A DNA stretch of 22,178 bases, from the IMG/VR virus record IMGVR_UViG_3300031951_001321, positions 1 through 22,178 of that record; one strand, written 5' to 3'. Source of the DNA: a virus. A program made the position numbers and the translations under genes. This document shows, in pieces, positions 14,737 through 21,787 of the stretch (the stretch's first letter is position 1; each line of letters opens with the position of its first letter). The notes beneath the pieces were generated by a model. That model was not told the origin of the DNA. It saw only the letters and a program-made list of their open reading frames with translations, and made no database searches.

Positions 14737-14910
14737 CTACTTAATTTTTGAATTTTTAATAATTTCTTTTAATCTTTCATACCAATACACTAATCCATGA
14801 AAATCAATATCATCACAATACATATTTGATATAGTTTTAGGTGTCCAATGATAATAGTCAACAACGGATTTAATAACATTATCGACATCGTTAATTGTCC
14901 ACCTTACATA
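14737..14910 (-). CDS. Frameshift extension of the tail assembly chaperone (gpT-like)
   Basis: A reading frame -1 to the chaperone ORF. It is entered at a run of five T (14914-14910) just before the chaperone ATG-TAA end and stays open for 57 codons to a TAG at 14737-14739. Its product starts YVRWTINDVDN and ends KNSKIK, with the central segment DDIDFHGLVYWYERLKE. This resembles the C-terminal extensions of other phages' frameshifted chaperones. The first ATG in the frame comes 29 codons in, so independent translation of a useful protein is unlikely. A slipped fusion would be 194 residues. The extension exactly fills the gap before the tape measure, whose start is one base after its stop. In the lambda system the extension recruits the tail tube protein to the tape measure. 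Confidence 0.75.
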   Translation of the reverse strand, partial: YVRWTINDVDNVIKSVVDYYHWTPKTISNMYCDDIDFHGLVYWYERLKEIIKNSKIK

Positions 14911-15320
14911 AAAACAGCACTCAACTGCTGTATAACGTCGTAATCTTCACGCTCGAATTTATCCAATTCAGCAGTAGTACATCCGATAACGTGAGCAATT
15001 AAAATTAAAGCATATTTTGCCGTTTGCTTTTGTAAATCCAATCCGCTTGCTAAATCCGCTTTTGCATTTGGCTTAACTCTTGTTTTGAAATTTACAACCG
15101 ACCTCGAAATCTCGCCACTATCATTTTTAATTGGATGCACCAATGTATAAGTAGGTACAAATTCTGAATTGATTTCTAAGTTTCCACTCATAATAGCTTC
15201 CAAAATATCCAAATACTCGTCCGCTAGTTTGTCATCTGAAACGGGTTTTTTTACCCATTTATGAATAAACTTTTTTAATTCCGCTAGTGCGTTTTCTTCG
15301 CTAATTTTTACTTCTTTCAT
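14904..15320 (-). CDS. Tail assembly chaperone (Mu gp41 / lambda gpG-like)
   Basis: A 138-residue, helix-rich protein between tube and tape measure, the classic position of the chaperone. It begins MKEVKISEENALAELKKFIHKW, has a strand region PTYTLVHPIKN and NFKTRVK at about 59-84, and ends with a helical DLQKQTAKYALILIAHVIGCT and DYDVIQQLSAVFM. It coats the tape measure during tail assembly and is absent from the mature virion. A fraction of ribosomes should slip at the T5 run near 14914-14910 to make a longer fusion. The stop TAA immediately follows one codon after the slip site. No recognisable domain was used beyond gene order, size and the frameshift architecture. Confidence 0.75.
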   Translation of the reverse strand: MKEVKISEENALAELKKFIHKWVKKPVSDDKLADEYLDILEAIMSGNLEINSEFVPTYTLVHPIKNDSGEISRSVVNFKTRVKPNAKADLASGLDLQKQTAKYALILIAHVIGCTTAELDKFEREDYDVIQQLSAVFM

Positions 15321-15350
15321 TTTTATTGTTTTTGAGGTTTAATAATTGAT

Positions 15351-15758
15351 TTAGATTTTTTCTAATTTTCCACCGCCCGAAACTTTCAAAGTCATAGTTC
15401 CAGCATTAGTGTCATATTGTTGGTCGCCAACTGGTCGCCCTGTACCTTTGTAAACCGCTCCAGTTATCAAACTAAACGTCCAAACTCCATCATCTGGATG
15501 CGACGACAAAGCATCTAAGGTTTTCATTTCGTTATCGCTTACAGTATCAACTGCAACAACTCCCTCAACTGACCATCTTACTCGATTTAGTTGTGGCATA
15601 TTTTGACCGTTTGACGTTACTTGATTCGCATCGTCATTGGCTCTAATTCCACCCCTATCAATTGTGAAACTTTCATTTGATTTTGGAAAAAAGCGAAACT
15701 CTCCCGTTGTGTGTTGGCATACGATTTCATCAACGTCGCCAAATATAAAATTTGCCAT
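15351..15758 (-). CDS. Tail tube protein, Mu gpM-like
   Basis: A 135-residue, beta-rich protein directly after the sheath gene, where the tube gene lies in contractile-tailed phages. Strands visible include GEFRFFPKSNESFTIDRGG (19-37), NRVRWSVEGVVAVD (58-71), GVWTFSLITGAVYKGTG (91-107) and TMTLKVSGGGKLEKI at the end. The GTGRPVGD turn followed by D-x-N-x-x-T-M-x-L-K-V-S-G-G is the pattern of Mu-type tube proteins (gpM-like), which stack as hexamers in the tail. Starts with ANFIFGDVDEI, containing a candidate outer loop. Distances to sheath and chaperone genes are small (19 and 30 bases), consistent with high co-expression. Confidence 0.82.
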   Translation of the reverse strand: MANFIFGDVDEIVCQHTTGEFRFFPKSNESFTIDRGGIRANDDANQVTSNGQNMPQLNRVRWSVEGVVAVDTVSDNEMKTLDALSSHPDDGVWTFSLITGAVYKGTGRPVGDQQYDTNAGTMTLKVSGGGKLEKI

Positions 15759-15777
15759 TTTTTAATTATTTAAAAGG

Positions 15778-17307
15778 TTAAAATCCCGCTTCCGCATCAG
15801 TACTTTCAATTCTCGCAATTCCAGTTCTTTTGTATCTGAAAAGAGTTTCAAAACGATTTGGATTTGTAGAACTGATTTGAACAACTAAACTATCTTTTGA
15901 AAATTGAGGGTCGTTTATAAGTGCTTTTTCAGCTAAATCCTCAAATAAATCAAATAACACAGCCTTCCATTCTCTAGGCTTAATTGCACCGCTTACAGTT
16001 ACGTTTTGATTGTCTAAAACTAATGTTTTATCACGTAATCTAATCGCTTCTAAAGTAGTGTAACTATCCTTAACATTCCAATCCAAATTAAGATTTCTAC
16101 AATAACTGAATTGTAAAGGAGTTTCTCCGTCAGGATGGTACGTTGTTACCAAGTCCATAACTTTATACGCTCCATTCTCTAAAATAACAGTTGAGCAACC
16201 TGCTTTTACAAGTAAATCTCTGTTATTATAATCCGCCATATCGCCAATATTTCCATCACTTGGAACTGGCATATCCGGATAAGCTAAATTGTTTACATCC
16301 AAATGTGGATTGTCTTGCATTTGTCTAGCAAATAACGCTACCATATTTGCAGCAGCTTCCCAAGTAAATCCACTTGAATTTGGAGCAGGACAAAGAACAT
16401 TTGTAACTTGTTCAACTCTTGCGTTAGCATCGGTAATAGCTACTAATCCGCTTCTAGTATTCAATACACTACCAAAAAACGCCATAAACGGTTTAAACAC
16501 CGTAGCACTCCATCTACCCGTAGGATTGTCAACTGGAACACCGTTAAACGTTTCAAATGTAGCTAATGTATTTGATTGTACTGAACCGTAAGGATTAATT
16601 ACGCAAGTGTACCAATCATTTTGGAATTGCACCAAACTATCAGCTAAATCTACCGCACCAGTTCCATCAGTAGTATCTGAATTAGTGTAAGTCAATCCAG
16701 CTGAATTGTCGCCATAATCAATAACGATATTTACTTCCGCAGACGTTGCACCTTTCCATTTTGTCGTAGCAGTCATAACTCCTAATGTATTTGCAGCCGT
16801 AACTGGCGCACCTAATACAGAATTAATAGCATCTTTGATTTTACCAGCAATAACAGTAGCGGTATCTCCAATAACCACGCTATACGCTAATGTTTGAAAG
16901 TTAATTGTATCACGTCCGTTAATAACAACAAAATGCGTTGTGTTTGCCGTTGCCGTGCCTGTCACAGTCCATTCGATTTCAGTAGCCGTAGCCGCTTCAT
17001 CTGTAACTTGCGGAAATACAATAGTTGGTATTCCTCCAACTCCATCCCCACCATTAACTGGTCGCAAAATACTCATAATTCTATGAATTGGCGAACCATA
17101 TCCATATAAGTCCGCGGCTTCTTTTGCGCTTGTAACTTCTCTTTTATCAGCGGTTAATCCGCTTTGATTTGCTGTGTTGGCTTCTCCAAAAACCGCAATC
17201 ATTTGAGGTAAATTAGCAGTATCATTTGTAAAAATGCCTTTTCTAATTTTATAACCAGAAACTCTTGAAAGCCTTTCAGTACCTACAGCATTTGAAATTG
17301 CACTCAT
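15778..17307 (-). CDS. Contractile tail sheath protein, Mu gpL-like, with inserted domain
   Basis: A 509-residue sheath protein. The N-terminal domain (1-100) has RVSGYKIRKGIFTND and PQMIAVFGEANT (Mu gpL pattern). Residues about 108-218 are a Thr/Ala-rich beta domain, with VTGTATANTTHFVVINGRDTINF-like strands, then GKIKDAINS and TAANTLGVMTATTKWKGA. Such insertions recur in Mu-type sheaths and would face the particle exterior. The conserved C-terminal half has PFMAFFG, NNRDLLVKAGCSTVILENGAYKVMDL, REWKAVLFDLFEDLAEKALI and FRYKRTGIARIESTDAEAGF, the motif set of the sheath core that packs on the tube. Sheath contraction drives the tube through the cell envelope. Strong call; it shows the phage is a myovirus. 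Confidence 0.9.
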   Translation of the reverse strand: MSAISNAVGTERLSRVSGYKIRKGIFTNDTANLPQMIAVFGEANTANQSGLTADKREVTSAKEAADLYGYGSPIHRIMSILRPVNGGDGVGGIPTIVFPQVTDEAATATEIEWTVTGTATANTTHFVVINGRDTINFQTLAYSVVIGDTATVIAGKIKDAINSVLGAPVTAANTLGVMTATTKWKGATSAEVNIVIDYGDNSAGLTYTNSDTTDGTGAVDLADSLVQFQNDWYTCVINPYGSVQSNTLATFETFNGVPVDNPTGRWSATVFKPFMAFFGSVLNTRSGLVAITDANARVEQVTNVLCPAPNSSGFTWEAAANMVALFARQMQDNPHLDVNNLAYPDMPVPSDGNIGDMADYNNRDLLVKAGCSTVILENGAYKVMDLVTTYHPDGETPLQFSYCRNLNLDWNVKDSYTTLEAIRLRDKTLVLDNQNVTVSGAIKPREWKAVLFDLFEDLAEKALINDPQFSKDSLVVQISSTNPNRFETLFRYKRTGIARIESTDAEAGF

Positions 17308-17313
17308 AATTTT

Positions 17314-17916
17314 TTAATTATTAAATGTTAATTTGAAACCTTTTTCAGTTTCATTGATTTTGATCGTCGTATCGTTCCCTTGTAATTCAATTGAAGTCCA
17401 CATTTCTTGATTTTCTTGTATTCTAACTGAAAATGTAATCCTAGCAAATTTTATAAAATTAGCATCGCCATTGCCATAGGTTAATTGATTTTGTATTCTT
17501 TCTACCATAGTACCACCGATTAAACCAGGTGCGTAACCTAAAGTTTTGTATTTAGTGCTTGATAAAATCGAACGCATCATACCTAACCATTTCAAAGTTA
17601 GAAATCTTGAATTATCGTCGCCACTTAAAACTAAAGTTTCATCTCCAGTTGTGTACAAATCAATAAAAAAAGTAGTATTTCCTTGTACGTCAAATTGATT
17701 TTTACCGTTGTAATCGATGTTATCTAGTCCAACTGAAATAACAATCCCTTCGCTTTTATCGTAAGCAGTTTGACGTTCGATATAAACACTAAAATCATCG
17801 CTTAAATTTTGCAATGATTTTTGTTTTGTCAACTCCTCAAATAAGATAACCGCTATTTTTTCAAGCACAATCTCAAATCCTTGACGTGGTATGATATTTT
17901 CAATTATTGAAGCCAT
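17314..17916 (-). CDS. Tail completion / tail terminator-like protein (probable)
   Basis: A 200-residue protein between the head closure protein and sheath. It begins with MASIIENIIPRQGFEIVLEKI, a helical start (to about 40), and then has beta strands: IVISVGLDNIDY, TTFFIDLYTTGD and FARITFSVRIQENQEMWT near the C-terminus. The position and the pattern (helix followed by a five-stranded sheet) match tail terminator or neck proteins such as Mu gp37/lambda gpU, which cap the tail tube and join head to tail. I cannot identify the exact family. It is coupled to the gene upstream by a TAATG overlap and lies 6 bases from the sheath gene. Confidence 0.55.
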   Translation of the reverse strand: MASIIENIIPRQGFEIVLEKIAVILFEELTKQKSLQNLSDDFSVYIERQTAYDKSEGIVISVGLDNIDYNGKNQFDVQGNTTFFIDLYTTGDETLVLSGDDNSRFLTLKWLGMMRSILSSTKYKTLGYAPGLIGGTMVERIQNQLTYGNGDANFIKFARITFSVRIQENQEMWTSIELQGNDTTIKINETEKGFKLTFNN

Positions 17917-18293
17917 TATTTAAAATCTCCTAAAATTAAAATGATTAATCCTAATGTTTCATCTGGCATATTTTCACGAACTACATATTTTTTGGTTATT
18001 CCAGAGCTATCAGCGAACGAAATAAAATATTTTAGTAAACTTATTTCGCCATTTGATTTACGTACCGTAAAACCTAAATTTACTAAGTCAGTTTCAGAAA
18101 TACAAACGTGAACGTTTTTTGAATTTGTTGGATTTCCATCCGTATCAAAGCTAAACCAATGCTTTGTAGCAAATCCAGTTAAAATTTCAGTCTTATCTTG
18201 TGCAGGGGTTTGCACCGTTATTAACGTTTCAAAACCTCCCTTTGTAACAAAATGACGACTATCTCTTTTGGCTAACTGGATTAAACTACTCAT
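17916..18293 (-). CDS. Head closure / head-tail joining-like protein (probable)
   Basis: A 125-residue protein, all beta in pattern. The most typical stretch is FVTKGGFETLITVQTPAQ (15-32) followed by TEILTGFATKHWFSFDTDGNPTNSKNVHVCISETDLVNLG-like strands. This resembles neck proteins of the Mu/lambda gpFII or phage head closure type: strand, DTDGNP turn, H-V-x-x-S-E-x-x-L. Strands VRENMPDETLGLIILILGDFK close the protein. It is placed where the neck genes lie, after the capsid genes and before the tail completion gene. Its stop and the next start share TAATG. Family placement is by pattern and context. Confidence 0.55.
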   Translation of the reverse strand: MSSLIQLAKRDSRHFVTKGGFETLITVQTPAQDKTEILTGFATKHWFSFDTDGNPTNSKNVHVCISETDLVNLGFTVRKSNGEISLLKYFISFADSSGITKKYVVRENMPDETLGLIILILGDFK

Positions 18294-18296
18294 GCT

Positions 18297-18524
18297 TTAT
18301 TTTTTAACTTGATTTTTTTTAGCAACTAATTTTTTAACTGGATTTTCAGTTTCTTCAACTTCAATTTCCAAAACTTTTTCATCAATTACAACCTCTTTGA
18401 TGAAACCACGCTTTACAAGTTCATCCGCATTATCATGCAGTTGTTTCTCGCTTACTATTGCGCCAAATTCAGCTACCTTTTTATTAGATAGCTGAATTGG
18501 TGCTTTTACTTCAAATGTTCTCAT
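18297..18524 (-). CDS. 75-residue protein downstream of capsid, unknown function
   Basis: A small acidic-then-basic protein. It starts MRTFEVKAPIQLSNKKVAEF, has a helical middle (SEKQLHDNADELVKRGFI) and a charged tail ending KKNQVKK. It has no membrane segment and no motif I recognise. Its ATG shares the TAATG overlap with the major capsid stop, so it is likely translated with capsid protein. Its location between capsid and neck corresponds to the lambda FI position, but with 75 residues it is much shorter than FI and no sequence likeness can be claimed. Confidence 0.5.
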   Translation of the reverse strand: MRTFEVKAPIQLSNKKVAEFGAIVSEKQLHDNADELVKRGFIKEVVIDEKVLEIEVEETENPVKKLVAKKNQVKK

Positions 18525-19597
18525 TACGATGCTGACGTTGTCGTTAATGTATAAATTCTGTCAACTGATAACGGAACCGCTAATGGAGCTGAATTTAGAA
18601 TGTATTCCCAACTCATTTTTTTAGGGTCGATAACGTCGTGAACTTCATAAGTAGCTTCAACATTTCCAACATATTGACCATCGTGAACGTTACCTAAAAC
18701 AGCAGGTAATGCACCATGACCAGTGAACCCTTGGAAATCTGACGGCAACAAAATTACTTTGTTTGCATCTAAATAACGTACTTCGTTACCTTCCGCATCT
18801 TCGTAAGTTTCGTTATAAGTCCAAAGATTTACGATAAAATCCCCAGCTCCAACTTGACCTTGGAAAACTAAACCAGAAACATTATCCATTTGTGGCATTT
18901 GGATGTCAGTACGATTAATATTTCTGATGTCCGCTTCGGCTTTAACTTTTGCAGATAATTTGAAATTATTAAACGCAGTTGAACCCATAATAGCATTAAC
19001 AGTTGATGCTCCAGAACGTCCAGTATTTCTCAAAAATTCGCAACCGTCTTGTAAATCTTTTACAGGGTCGCAATCAGCAGAAACCGTCCATCTTGCAGCA
19101 CCAGTTAAAGTTTCAAAACTTTCGGCTTTACGTTTGAAATCGATGTTATCTCCATTTTTCAAAACAACAATTCCAGTTTGTAGAATTTGCGCTCTTTGAA
19201 GCTCTTTCGCTCTTTCGATTTGGTCTTTCAAATGAGTTAATTTCGCATCAGCAGACTGCAATAATGACGTTCCTGTAATTTCGTTTGGAACTGTTCCCAT
19301 TCCAAAAGTAACATCATAGCTTTCGCACGACGTAAAATCGAAACTTAACGAATACATTGGCGGAATGAAAATCTTTTCAGTTGATTTACTGAACTTATTT
19401 CTAATCGGATCGGTGCAACGTTGAACGTCAACAGCTACCTTTTTACCTAATCTTTCAACTTCAATTGAAAATCCTTTTGTTCTTGTCGTTTTATCTGGGA
19501 AAAACGCACCAAAACCCGATTTTACACCTACTCTGTCTGAAAAAGTAGCAACTAATTGTTGTGTAAATCCTTTACGATGTTGATTTAATCCTATCAT
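18524..19597 (-). CDS. Major capsid protein, lambda gpE-like
   Basis: A 357-residue protein, close to lambda gpE (341). Motifs of the major capsid protein E family are visible: IFIPPMYSLSFDFTS (85-100, the PP-x-Y strand), LQRAQILQTGIVVLKNGD-type helix and strand (131-148, the ALQTGK-like signature), TVSADCDPVKDLQDGCEFLRNTG, INAIMGSTAF-like, and a C-terminal pair LPAVLGNVHDGQYVG and SAPLAVPLSVDRIYTL. The fold is HK97-like but of the gpE branch, normally stabilised by a decoration protein; that gene lies 6 bases upstream. It assembles the icosahedral head and is processed or scaffolded by the S49 protease protein encoded further upstream. Confidence 0.85.
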   Translation of the reverse strand: MIGLNQHRKGFTQQLVATFSDRVGVKSGFGAFFPDKTTRTKGFSIEVERLGKKVAVDVQRCTDPIRNKFSKSTEKIFIPPMYSLSFDFTSCESYDVTFGMGTVPNEITGTSLLQSADAKLTHLKDQIERAKELQRAQILQTGIVVLKNGDNIDFKRKAESFETLTGAARWTVSADCDPVKDLQDGCEFLRNTGRSGASTVNAIMGSTAFNNFKLSAKVKAEADIRNINRTDIQMPQMDNVSGLVFQGQVGAGDFIVNLWTYNETYEDAEGNEVRYLDANKVILLPSDFQGFTGHGALPAVLGNVHDGQYVGNVEATYEVHDVIDPKKMSWEYILNSAPLAVPLSVDRIYTLTTTSAS

Positions 19598-19603
19598 GGC
19601 TTA

Positions 19604-20377
19604 TTAATTATCAAAATTTGTATTTTCTACTACGTTATCACGAACCACGAAACCAACCGCATTAAGAACGTCTTTTAACGTCTTATTTCCAACAACTGTA
19701 TTTAAAGTAACTCCACTTGGCAATACTAATTCAGTGCCGTCAATTTCGCCACCAATACACATATTTACTTGTAATTCGTCATCAGTTCCAAGCGTTCCGC
19801 TTCCTTCGTAAGTCAAAATACCGATTACATCAGCTAAATTACTTGAAGTTACTGGAATTAAACCACCAGCACTAGCGGTAGAACCACCAGAAACGATATT
19901 TATAGTTGGATTCGCGCCCGTACCAGTTTCAGCTAAGTTAGTAACATTACCAACAGTAGTAGCCGTAAATAATACAGTTGCAATATCAGTAACCGCACCA
20001 GTTGACCAACCAGTTAACGCACCAGAATAAGTACCTAAAGAAGTACCAGCACCAGTAGTAGCACCATCTTCTAAATTTGCAAAAGCAGCAGCTAATTGAG
20101 CTTGTGTAGTTACACCCGTCGAAGTGAAAGTTAAACCACCTAAAATTTGAGTTTGACCAGCAGTTAATCCCGAAGCGTTAAAAACAACCGAAGCCGTTTC
20201 GTAAGTTCCAGCAGCTCTAGCAAGTAAAACTCCACTTTCTAAACCTAATGCAGCGGCATTTGTGTTTTTCAACAAACCACTATCAAAACTGTTACCAAAA
20301 AGAAAAACTTTTTTTTGTGTGTAATCCGCAGTCGATTGATTACGGGTTACATTTCTTTGATTTACATCTACTCCCAT
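19604..20377 (-). CDS. Capsid decoration protein, gpD-like, with inserted Gly/Thr/Ala-rich beta domain
   Basis: A 257-residue protein between protease and capsid, the place of lambda gpD. The gpD-like frame is seen in residues 30-57 (DSGLLKNTNAAALGLESGVLLAR; the GL-x-x-G-x-L-L-x-R pattern) and again from 170 to 257 (LIPVTSSNLADVIGILTYEG, the IGIL strand, DELQVNMCIGGEIDG). Between them about 110 residues (61-170) are Gly, Thr, Ala and Ser-rich with LTAGQTQILGGLTFTSTG and TGAVTDIATVLFTATTVGN. This insert resembles repeated beta domains of bacterial surface proteins. Lambda gpD is about 110 residues, so the insert more than doubles the length. It should point away from the capsid surface. The insert is an inference from length and composition. 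Confidence 0.65.
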   Translation of the reverse strand: MGVDVNQRNVTRNQSTADYTQKKVFLFGNSFDSGLLKNTNAAALGLESGVLLARAAGTYETASVVFNASGLTAGQTQILGGLTFTSTGVTTQAQLAAAFANLEDGATTGAGTSLGTYSGALTGWSTGAVTDIATVLFTATTVGNVTNLAETGTGANPTINIVSGGSTASAGGLIPVTSSNLADVIGILTYEGSGTLGTDDELQVNMCIGGEIDGTELVLPSGVTLNTVVGNKTLKDVLNAVGFVVRDNVVENTNFDN

Positions 20378-20380
20378 TTT

Positions 20381-21640
20381 TTAGATTTTTTTAGCAAGGT
20401 TAGAGTAAAAGTCGTTTACTTCTGATTGTGCTGCATCTTCTGTAGTTTCTGTAGCTTGTACAGTTGTACTTTCAGTAGTAGTCACAATCGTAGCGTTATC
20501 GCCTTTCATAGCTTCTAACATCGTTAGTGAGTTCATTTTTACCATTAACTTTTCCCTTTGGGATGGCGTAATAGCTTCGCCACTTTCGATACCATTAGCC
20601 ACCATTTCAGGGTCGGCACTTTGGTAAGTTAACCAACTTGCCACTCGCTCTCGTTCTTGAGTAATTCCCTCTTTAACGATTTCAGCGTGAACCGATGGAA
20701 ATTGACTTTTTAAATCATCTCTTGTCATCTTTGAATTTGAATTAAATTTAACTTTATTTACATTGTTTAACACAATCTTACTTTCGGTTTCCAACATTGA
20801 AACAACTTCATCAAAACTAGCAATGCCATCTATAAAAGTACCAATGACATTTTTTGAAAAATGATGCGCTCCGTCATCCCACGTTGTACTAGATAGTTGA
20901 GGTCTATCTTGAATTATTGAATTAAGGAAATTTTCGTTAATCGGGTCTAACATTTCATTAATTAATAACTCGTAATTGTCATTATTCAAAGCTTCCTCAA
21001 TAGCTTTGTTTTTGTTTACTGATTTTGTAGCGTACAATCTCACTACTTTTTCGCCACTTTCTAAAGTCGTATTTGCAGCATATCCAGAAAATTCAATCAT
21101 AGTTCCTAAGCTACCTACGATATTCATTTCGCTTTCTGAATATATCTTTTGGCAACTAGACAAAATACCATAACAAGCACTTGCTGACATCCCGCCTTTT
21201 TTTACCAATCCGTAAACTGGTTTAGTTAATTTAATTTGGTTAATGGTATCTTTCATTACTTGAACCGCATTACTAGAACCACCGCCAGAATTAGCTAAAA
21301 TTATAAAAGCCTTTATTCTTTTGTCCTTAGACATAAAAAGCATATTTTGTGCTAATTGTTCCATTCCCACGGTACTCTCACCACCAGAAAGAGTAATTGC
21401 GCCGTTTAAATTTATAACTCCAACAGCTTCAAATTCATCTGAATTATTTAGTTGCCAACCGTATTGAATAGTTCTTGTAAAAGCATTATAAATTTGCGGA
21501 CTATTGTATTTAGTTTCCGGCAACTCCAAAACAACACCATTACGATTATCTTTTAATATTTGAGATAACGAACCATAAGACAACGCATCTATACACCAAG
21601 CATTAGCCCCATAAATTTCCCTTTTTAATGCAAAATTCAT
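20381..21640 (-). CDS. Prohead protease with C-terminal scaffold domain (S49, lambda gpC / Mu gpI type)
   Basis: A 419-residue S49 (SppA-like) serine protease. The ClpP-like fold is evident: GVINLNGAITL (74-84), the glycine loop FIILANSGGGSS (112-123), KPVYGLVKKGGMSASACYGI (140-159) with Ser154 as likely nucleophile in the SAS-x-x-Y-G segment, and IVGSLGTM (174-181). A Lys in TKSVNKNK (205-212) probably completes the Ser-Lys dyad. From about 300 to 419 the protein is charged and helical, as in the scaffold part of lambda gpC, where an internal start makes the scaffold alone; here Met305 (20728) is a candidate. It cleaves itself and scaffold during head maturation. The first gene after the virion promoter. 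Confidence 0.85.
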   Translation of the reverse strand: MNFALKREIYGANAWCIDALSYGSLSQILKDNRNGVVLELPETKYNSPQIYNAFTRTIQYGWQLNNSDEFEAVGVINLNGAITLSGGESTVGMEQLAQNMLFMSKDKRIKAFIILANSGGGSSNAVQVMKDTINQIKLTKPVYGLVKKGGMSASACYGILSSCQKIYSESEMNIVGSLGTMIEFSGYAANTTLESGEKVVRLYATKSVNKNKAIEEALNNDNYELLINEMLDPINENFLNSIIQDRPQLSSTTWDDGAHHFSKNVIGTFIDGIASFDEVVSMLETESKIVLNNVNKVKFNSNSKMTRDDLKSQFPSVHAEIVKEGITQERERVASWLTYQSADPEMVANGIESGEAITPSQREKLMVKMNSLTMLEAMKGDNATIVTTTESTTVQATETTEDAAQSEVNDFYSNLAKKI

Positions 21641-21663
21641 AATGATTTATTTTAATTTCTCTA

Positions 21664-21692
21664 CAAATATATATAATTTTTAATTCAAACAA
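21664..21692 (-). promoter_or_regulatory. Bacteroidota-type promoter of the virion operon
   Basis: Minus-strand TTG (21692-21690) followed after 18 bases by TATATTTG (21671-21664), matching TTG-N17-23-TAnnTTTG. Transcription would begin near 21657 and the protease ATG is at 21640, giving a very short leader. The -33 box overlaps the T tract of the preceding terminator. Confidence 0.55.
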
Positions 21693-21725
21693 TAAAAATA
21701 AAAAAAAGCGTTCATTTCTGAACGC
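21691..21725 (-). terminator. Intrinsic terminator upstream of the virion operon
   Basis: A 7-pair perfect stem: arms 21708-21714 and 21719-21725 (GCGTTCA / TGAACGC) with loop TTTC, followed on the minus strand by eight T and then ATTTTTATTG. It ends the transcript of the gene at the right edge, 62 bases after its stop. Confidence 0.85.
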
Positions 21726-21787
21726 CTCAACTAATCAAATAAAAACCTCAAAACAATAAAAAAGATTATCACTTCAAAACTACAAAT

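Noticed and set aside
21664-21689. Pairing TTTG at 21689-21686 with TATATTTG as the promoter
   Set aside because: The gap is only 14 bases, too short for the Bacteroidota consensus; TTG at 21692-21690 with 18 bases fits.
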